Origin: Lentinus brumalis
Taxonomy: Eukaryota > Basidiomycota > Agaricomycetes > Polyporales > Polyporaceae
NCBI GenBank assembly: GCA_001792895.1
Contig: MARA01000021.1
Coordinates: 1-64,000, forward strand
Direction: 5' to 3'
DNA: 64,000 nucleotides
Below the pieces are notes generated by a model. It did no database searches, had not been told where the DNA came from, and saw nothing but the letters and a program-made list of their open reading frames with translations. Shown piece after piece: positions 58,209-64,000 of this stretch (positions within the stretch are counted from its first letter, which is position 1; the number at the start of each line of letters is the position of its first letter). The position numbers and the translations under genes are program-made.

Positions 58209-59666
58209 TCATTGGAAGCCTTGAATGATACCCTCGTAGGCAGGTTTTTTCACATAGTTCTGCCGTCCTTCAATCAGCACGTGCAGTAGGTCCGTATTCA
58301 AAGGAACTGACCTCATCCCATGGACACGGATAGCCCTCATTAGGGGGGGTGGTCGGGATCCATGAAAACTAGTGACACATCGTGAGATGATGCCAGTGCA
58401 CCAGCAAGTTTCGCAGAACATACCTTGTCGGTGAAGTCCCACAAGGTCACCCCGACACACTTCTCAACAGCATTGCATGCACTGATGACGGTCTCGTAGT
58501 CGGCCTTCTGCCGAGCCAGGCCCTCCTCGTTCGCCGTTGTGTTCAGGAGGCGGATGTCGAGCTCCGTGATGGCAACCTCAATACCGAGCGCCACGAATTC
58601 CTCCATATTCTGTCGGAGGGTGGTGGGAACCTGGCCGACGGTAAGGTGCGATTGGATGCCGACGCCGTCGATGGGTACGCCCTGGCGCTTGAGCGACTTG
58701 ACGAGGTTCTTGAGCGCGGTCGCCTTCGCGCCTGGGTACGATCAGCAGGGTTGACCGACTGGCGAAGAAGCGAAGTCAGTATGGAGTGGTGCGTACCTGT
58801 GCCCTCAATATTGTAGTCGTTGATATAGAGCTTTGCGTGCGGGTCTGCGCGTCGAGCTGCGCGGAGTGCGATAGGAATGTACGTCGAATTGAGCGTGTCA
58901 TAGAAGATGTCCGAACGGAACGTTCCGTCGTCATTCAATGACTCTACGAGCGATACTTTGTCAGTAAATGTCGCCTCGGACTTGCCTCGAACGAGCTGAG
59001 AGTGTGGACGACGTGCCCACCATTAATCACATCCCAGCTGTCTTCAGGGTGAAAACAAGTCAGTCATTGCACTTAAGGTCTCTCTCGGATACGTACAGCT
59101 ACACCGAAGTCAGCATATAGATCTCCTTTACGCAGCTTACGACGAGACTCACACTTGTCCCCGATAGTGATGAACGAGCTCGAAGCAGTGTCTCTCCACG
59201 ACGAACGCGAGCTCCGGCGCAGTGAAGGTGCCATTTACGACCCAGTCCGGCAGTTGATTGTGCCAGACGCAGTTATGGCCGCGGAGCTTCTTCCCGGTTT
59301 TCTTCACGAAGTTCGCAATGACGTCCCCGTCCTGGAAAGTGAACACGCCGGGCTCGGGTTCGGTATCGAACTACCCAGCGCATATCAGTGAACGACCTGG
59401 AGAACATCTCCCGCGCGACATACCCATTTCATGACATTAGCAGCTGTGATCTGTCCAAACTCGGCGTTGTCCTCGAGGATGCTGTAGTATGTCGTATCGT
59501 TCCACTCCTCGCTGTTCGTCGCGGTGCCCAGATACAGCTTCTTTGCCGCCTTCGCCGCCAGGTTGAGTCCTTTCTTCGTCCGACCGTCCACTGCATCCGA
59601 AGCAGGCAGCGCGACTGCACCTGCTAAAAGCACGAAGAGAGCGAAGAAGCGTCCGAGGTGATGCAT
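58209..59666 (-). CDS. Secreted GH10 endo-1,4-beta-xylanase
   Basis: ATG at 59666 starts a clear signal peptide ([21 protein letters not shown]). The catalytic domain follows directly, without a cellulose-binding module: [71 protein letters not shown] (acid/base Glu), [38 protein letters not shown] (nucleophile Glu), VTLWDFTDK and [19 protein letters not shown]. Six or more short introns are spliced; the WDVIN|E junction splits the acid/base motif. The last exon ([16 protein letters not shown]) is one base out of phase with the preceding donor, another possible missing base near 58305. The enzyme would cut the xylan backbone of hemicellulose outside the cell, fitting a wood- or litter-decaying fungus. 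Confidence 0.9.
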
Positions 59667-59741
59667 ATCGCTTCAGCGAAGACAGGACGGCGTTGGAACA
59701 CGAAAGGGAATGGCCATCCACACTTCGCCTGCTGCACAACT

Positions 59742-59749
59742 TTATATCG
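59742..59749 (-). promoter_or_regulatory. TATA box of the xylanase gene
   Basis: On the minus strand GATATAAAG lies about 77 bp upstream of the xylanase ATG, a usual distance for a strongly regulated fungal secreted-enzyme gene. Confidence 0.6.
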
Positions 59750-61423
59750 CACTGAGGACGCGCCCGCCGACTCCAGATGCCACCCTAAGGATGCACCATC
59801 AGACACGATGGTGGATATGAGGCCCAAGACTGATCGAGAGGCGGGAATCCAACACAGGTGCACGTACGTGACTGTGTCGTGCGGTTACGAGAAGGTCGAT
59901 CAATAGAATGTGGGTCAAGAATAGGACGCACGCTGGATGCGTACCTCTCGCGTGATGCCTTCGACGGAGTCCCGACGTCGCTTTGAGCCCGGCCTTCAAG
60001 GTGGAAGAGCTGAATGTCGAGCTCGTGAGTCGTAGGCTCGGATAAGCTTCGGCTATTTATGGCATAGGAAGTTCGAGGTGGCCCGGAGGGAGAGAGCGCA
60101 CCGAGACGGCTGTCATGTGGTTGTCGACCAGAAGAAGACATTGCTGTCATGTAGTAGTAACGATAGCCAGAGAGAGTCAGAATGGCCCGGCTGCTGTACG
60201 AACGAACTATTTGATAGCGAGTGAGCGGCGCTCGAAGTTGAAGTTTATGATCACTTACCTGCAGTGGTCCTGTATTCATCATGTACAGTGTACTGATATG
60301 GCAACCACTGCGCTCAAGACGTGGCACACCCGCACATCATGATGCAGTGAAGCTCGCATCTCGCGCGCCGTGTCAATTACAGCGTTGTCGAGTGTCGTGC
60401 ACGCGATACAACACTAGTACTTCTAAAGGATGTTGAAGAGAGACTCGAGATTCCGCTGGGGTTAAATCAAGGCCAGAGCGCATCCGAAGATCGAGGTAGA
60501 AGGAGACCAGGTCATACTTTGTGAGGTGACAAGTTGGCCTCAAGGCGTGCTTAGTCATCGGCGCTGATTGCAGACAGCCCGGCGCTTGCGCGGAGGAGGA
60601 GGAGGACTCCACCACGGCTCACTGTGACTGTATCTGGACTTCATCACTATACGAGACTCGACTGCTCCAACGTAACGACGTGGTTTCGCCAGCGTGAGCG
60701 ACGACATCGACGCCGGGCTCGCTGCGCCGCTGCCTGACTCGGCTCGGCCGCATGCGCTCACACAGCCCCCGTCTGGTACGTCTTCTTGACATTTCTTGTG
60801 GTTGAGATGGAATTAGCAGGAGCAGAGCATATGTATGGCCTCAAGGTGAGTACGGAAATTATGCGTGGCGCACCTCTGAACTCATATACGACTACTTATC
60901 GGCAGATGCGCGTCCCCCGGGACGCGTCCATTGATAGCAACAATATCAGAGAACCACATGTGAGGCTACGCCTGACATATGTGGTGAAAGATACTTGGAG
61001 GAGACGAGAAGCTACTTCGTTGATGCTGACGGATCTGACACCCGGCGATGAAACGTACTACTGTAACGGTCACGACTCGCCTCAACTTCTGCCGTCGGCA
61101 CACTCACCATAACGAGTGTGGCATCCGTGAGCCGAACTACAACTGACTTGAAGGGGCGTAGGTATATGTTGAAAGACTTGGGAGAACTCATAGGTGAGTC
61201 CCGAGGCCGGGCGATTAATCTGTGAGAAGCGGTAATAGGGTGGTCATATGTATATGACCACCCGCAGCAGTCCTGAGGAAGTCTTCTGATTCTTATGGGT
61301 TCGTGCATGATGTGACAGTTCCTGTGCATGGGCTCTGCGGTCTACAGCCACGAGCCTGCTACATATATATATCGTCCCCTTGGGATTACAGGAGCCTCTC
61401 AATACCGCCACTGCAGTCTGGAG
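59750..61423. other. Divergent intergenic region between xylanase and DUF6533 genes
   Basis: No gene can be supported. A rightward patch around 60690-60840 (VSDDIDAGLAAPLPDSARPH followed by hydrophobic LTFLVVEMEL) has coding character and might be an exon remnant. TATATATAT at about 61362-61370 lies some 55-60 bp before the next ATG and may be its TATA element. Confidence 0.35.
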
Positions 61424-63278
61424 ATGCCGTTCGACGCCTCGGAACTTGAGATAATGTTTGTCAATTCTGCGTGAAACTCCCCACTGACTGATTCGCCAAC
61501 AACATCACTTACAGCTTCGTGAACAATTGCTTCGCTGTCGCAGCGTTAAGTGAGTCCCAGATTCAGAAGGACCTTTCCTGAGTGACAACTGAAACTTGTC
61601 ATCGACCGTAGTTGTTATCTCTTATGACTATTTGCTCACTTTGAGTAAAGAGATAGAATACACGCGGAAGCTACTTCGTGTCAACCTCATCTATATACTC
61701 GTGCGTTATACTGCCCTGGTCGCGCAAATCCTCCTGGTCATCCACCTGGAACCTTGGAAACCCGTGGGCTCAGCCGAGGTATGTTACCAGCTTCGATCGC
61801 CACTTCAATGATGCAGGGTGACTGGCTAATGTCTGGTCTACTGATGCACAGAAATGCGTGATCGCCGTTCATCTCGGGGATGCCATGAATATCGTGAACG
61901 GGCTGGTATGCGCAGGCGAGTCCTTTTAGTACGCCGATAGTCCACTTACCTACCTTTCTGATCTCAACATCTGCAGTGCTGACGGTACTGCGTGCATATG
62001 CAGTATCCAATCACAGCAAGCCTTTGGCAGTTTTGGTAGCTCTGGCCTGTTTCATGAATCCCGCATTGTTCCTGGTCCGTCGCTTACTGTTCATTTCATT
62101 GTGGGCCTGAGACTTATCATGTACCTCAGGCAGAAGCAATAGGGATCCGTGTGCTGCCCATTGACACGCTGGGGCTCGATCAGTGCGTCGGAGTCCTGGG
62201 TTCCCAGACTTTGGAGGGCTCGGCCAGGTAAATTCGGAGCTGCCTCTGTTACTCATTGCTAGCATTCTCACCAAGGCAATCCAGGAGTAGTGCGTGTCTG
62301 CTTGTCTACCCGCTGATCCCCCTTTCCGAAACAGTATCCGCACAGCATATCTCGCCACAACCATTACGGCTAGCGTAGGCGACATCATAACATGCTATGT
62401 GGTCATTGTCAAGCTTGCACCCCCTCCCACCCAAGCTCGCGTGGAAAGGTCTCTCTCAGATGTGCTTTATTGGGATGGTGAGCTTATATGGCTGCGTGCG
62501 ATCCCGTGTTCTGATCGTGCATTGTTATATGTAGCGGTGATGGGTCTATTGTTCGTAAACGCTGCTCTGTACTATACGCAGCGGCTGACACCTCGCCATC
62601 CCCCAGGACGCTGGCTGCGAACATGCTGGTCAATCTCGTCCTGGTTATCATCTACGATAAGGTCTACAATAATCCGACCGCAATTCTTTTCTTCCGGGCA
62701 TGGGCGATTTTTTACCCCGTGTAAGTACTTACATGTCCTCTGCACCGTTATACCTCTTGCCGAGCTGCTAAAATGCACTCTAAATATGCAGGGTTGGGTC
62801 AATCAGTATCACGCACCTCCTTCCCGAGCTGCAAGAGGTCAGCAGATATCCGACTGTCGTCCTGAGCCTGGACGACTCCTCGCTGCATTCCTCGGACACG
62901 TTATCTGTCACCTCGTCCATGGCCTTCAGAGACCCGCCGGAGTCCTCCGACGATGAGCTCGACATACTCGACGTCCCCCGCGTTCGTCCTCCGGCGGCAC
63001 ATGACCCCGAGTCTCCTGAGTGCAGGAGAGACGCATCGCCCTCTCGGCCAGATCCATTTCCTGTGCGAGTTGACCCAGAGACGGGCTCGGTGGCCTTCGA
63101 CTGCTCCTCCCGTCGAGATTGGAAAGCCGAACTCGGAGAGGCATCATTCCCAGCTCAGTATAATTGGGACAATGGCCCCTTTCCGAGTGCTAGAACTCGG
63201 TCTTACTCCCCATCGTTCTATGCGGGGGATTCGGTGTCCACTTTGGACGGCGTGGAATTGGTGGTGGAATATCGGTGA
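61424..63278 (+). CDS. DUF6533-type multi-pass membrane protein with acidic C-terminal tail
   Basis: ATG 61424 (MPFDASELEI) joins through two introns to NNCFAVAALIVISYDYLLTL, SKEIEYTRKLLRVNLIYILV and RYTALVAQILLVIHLEPWKP, the DUF6533 signature. Later exons give CVIAVHLGDAMNIVNGL, TVLRAYAVSNHSKPLAVLVA, TAYLATTITASVGDIITCYV, NMLVNLVLVIIYDKVYNN and the last helix, then a 150-residue acidic Ser/Pro-rich tail (SSDDELDILDVPRVRPP) ending at 63278. The central exons at 61.95-62.3 kb are tentative. The topology (about seven helices) and the cytosolic tail match the other DUF6533 genes in this window, but sequence identity among them is low, so they are not recent tandem copies. The function is unknown. 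Confidence 0.65.
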
Positions 63279-63479
63279 CTTTCAACATGTGGAGCGCATC
63301 CGAAGAGTGCGTTCTGTCGTCTGGGACTCGACGTCGTCGGACTGACAACGTATGCTTACACAGTCACGCTCGAGTCTTCAGTACACCCCTTGCGACGTGA
63401 TTGCACTAGGTTTCTCAGCATCGATAGACCGTGTAATTAGGTAACACATATAGAGCACAAGCAGTCACGGCTAGATCCG

Positions 63480-64000
63480 TCATTTGCTATCTTCGCCTTC
63501 CCAACAGACATCCAGACCACTCTTCAGGAATTTCTCCACCATACCGAGATCCCCGTATATCGACTGACATCGGTCTAGATGGAGTACGCAAGGTCGCAAC
63601 CTATCGACCAACTCCGGCATACCCTCGACGAATTTCTCAGACAGCACCGAGCGCGCCAAGGTCACCGTTTGAAGTTCAGGAACGAAGCCCTCCGCCGAGT
63701 GCGCCCGTCTGCGCGCGATATATGACAGAACCTCCGGGTCGGTCGTCCCTTGCAGCACCAGAGTATTTAGTCGCGGTGTCGCGTGGAGGATCCGGACGAC
63801 CTCAGTGGACTGACGGAAGCCCTCGAGTTCGAGATGCCGTACGTTGCTGAGATAGGACTGCGCGATCATGAATGCGAGGAAGCTGTCGAAGGCACGTTCC
63901 ATGTCGTCGTCTTCGTGGATTGCCCGGGCGCCGAAGGTAACGCGGAAGCGCAGCGGCGCTGAGGGGCGCCATGTGTGCCCGCTCCCGCACGCTCTGCCGG
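63480..64000 (-). CDS. F-box/LRR-like protein, C-terminal part only
   Basis: A frame open to the right edge ends at 63480. It reads RHLELEGFRQSTEVVRILHA and TPRLNTLVLQGTTDPEVLSY, leucine-rich-repeat-like strands, and closes with VCWEGEDSK. This matches the C-terminal ends of the large agaricomycete family of F-box proteins, which present targets to SCF ubiquitin ligases. The N-terminal F-box itself would be beyond the window, so the name is an inference from the LRR-like end. Confidence 0.5.
   Translation of the reverse strand, partial: GRACGSGHTWRPSAPLRFRVTFGARAIHEDDDMERAFDSFLAFMIAQSYLSNVRHLELEGFRQSTEVVRILHATPRLNTLVLQGTTDPEVLSYIARRRAHSAEGFVPELQTVTLARSVLSEKFVEGMPELVDRLRPCVLHLDRCQSIYGDLGMVEKFLKSGLDVCWEGEDSK

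Overview
This window looks like chromosomal DNA of a basidiomycete, most likely an agaricomycete of the Polyporales (wood-decay) type. The genes are rich in 45-70 bp GT-AG introns. The gene families are typical of that group: KDZ transposons with TET/JBP genes, DUF6533 membrane proteins, GH10 xylanase, P450 and DH-BAR RhoGEF. The order-level assignment is inference. All gene models were spliced by hand, so exon junctions are predictions.

1-16.2 kb is an accessory, transposon-derived block. It holds a KDZ cassette: a small HMG-like protein gene running off the left edge (-), a TET/JBP-type 2-oxoglutarate dioxygenase (+) and a 1,206-codon KDZ transposase (+). The dioxygenase and the transposase both splice into full-length uninterrupted reading frames. 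To the right are five unrecognised genes (a 118-residue acidic protein, a second small protein, a large Cys-motif/coiled-coil protein, a Pro-rich repeat protein and a 317-residue Trp/Glu-rich repeat protein). Clusters of a TGCCCGR motif sit between them and are not obvious further right. I suspect one large multi-gene element, but neither terminus can be defined. A 237-bp tandem repeat follows at 16.5-17.1 kb.

17.5-40 kb mixes fast-evolving membrane-protein genes (two DUF6533 proteins and one relative), two identical tRNA-Ile(AAU) genes, a lactonase-type beta-propeller, a P450, a GH18 protein without signal peptide, a conserved basidiomycete protein of unknown role, a dual-specificity-phosphatase-like protein without the catalytic loop and a small protein with Nup98-like SFEELR motifs.

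40.5-64 kb is more conventional: a PMR1-type Ca2+/Mn2+ ATPase, a BBE-like flavoprotein with a long low-complexity insert, a DH-BAR-SH3 RhoGEF, a class III CoA-transferase, a C45 (AAT-like) hydrolase, a secreted GH10 xylanase, another DUF6533 protein and the 3' part of an F-box/LRR-like gene at the right edge.

Several otherwise well-conserved genes (lactonase, P450, GH18, RhoGEF, C45) and the Pro-rich repeat gene are each broken by the lack of a single base, usually in a short G or C run. This looks more like uncorrected homopolymer error than true decay and should be resolved before any of them is called a pseudogene.
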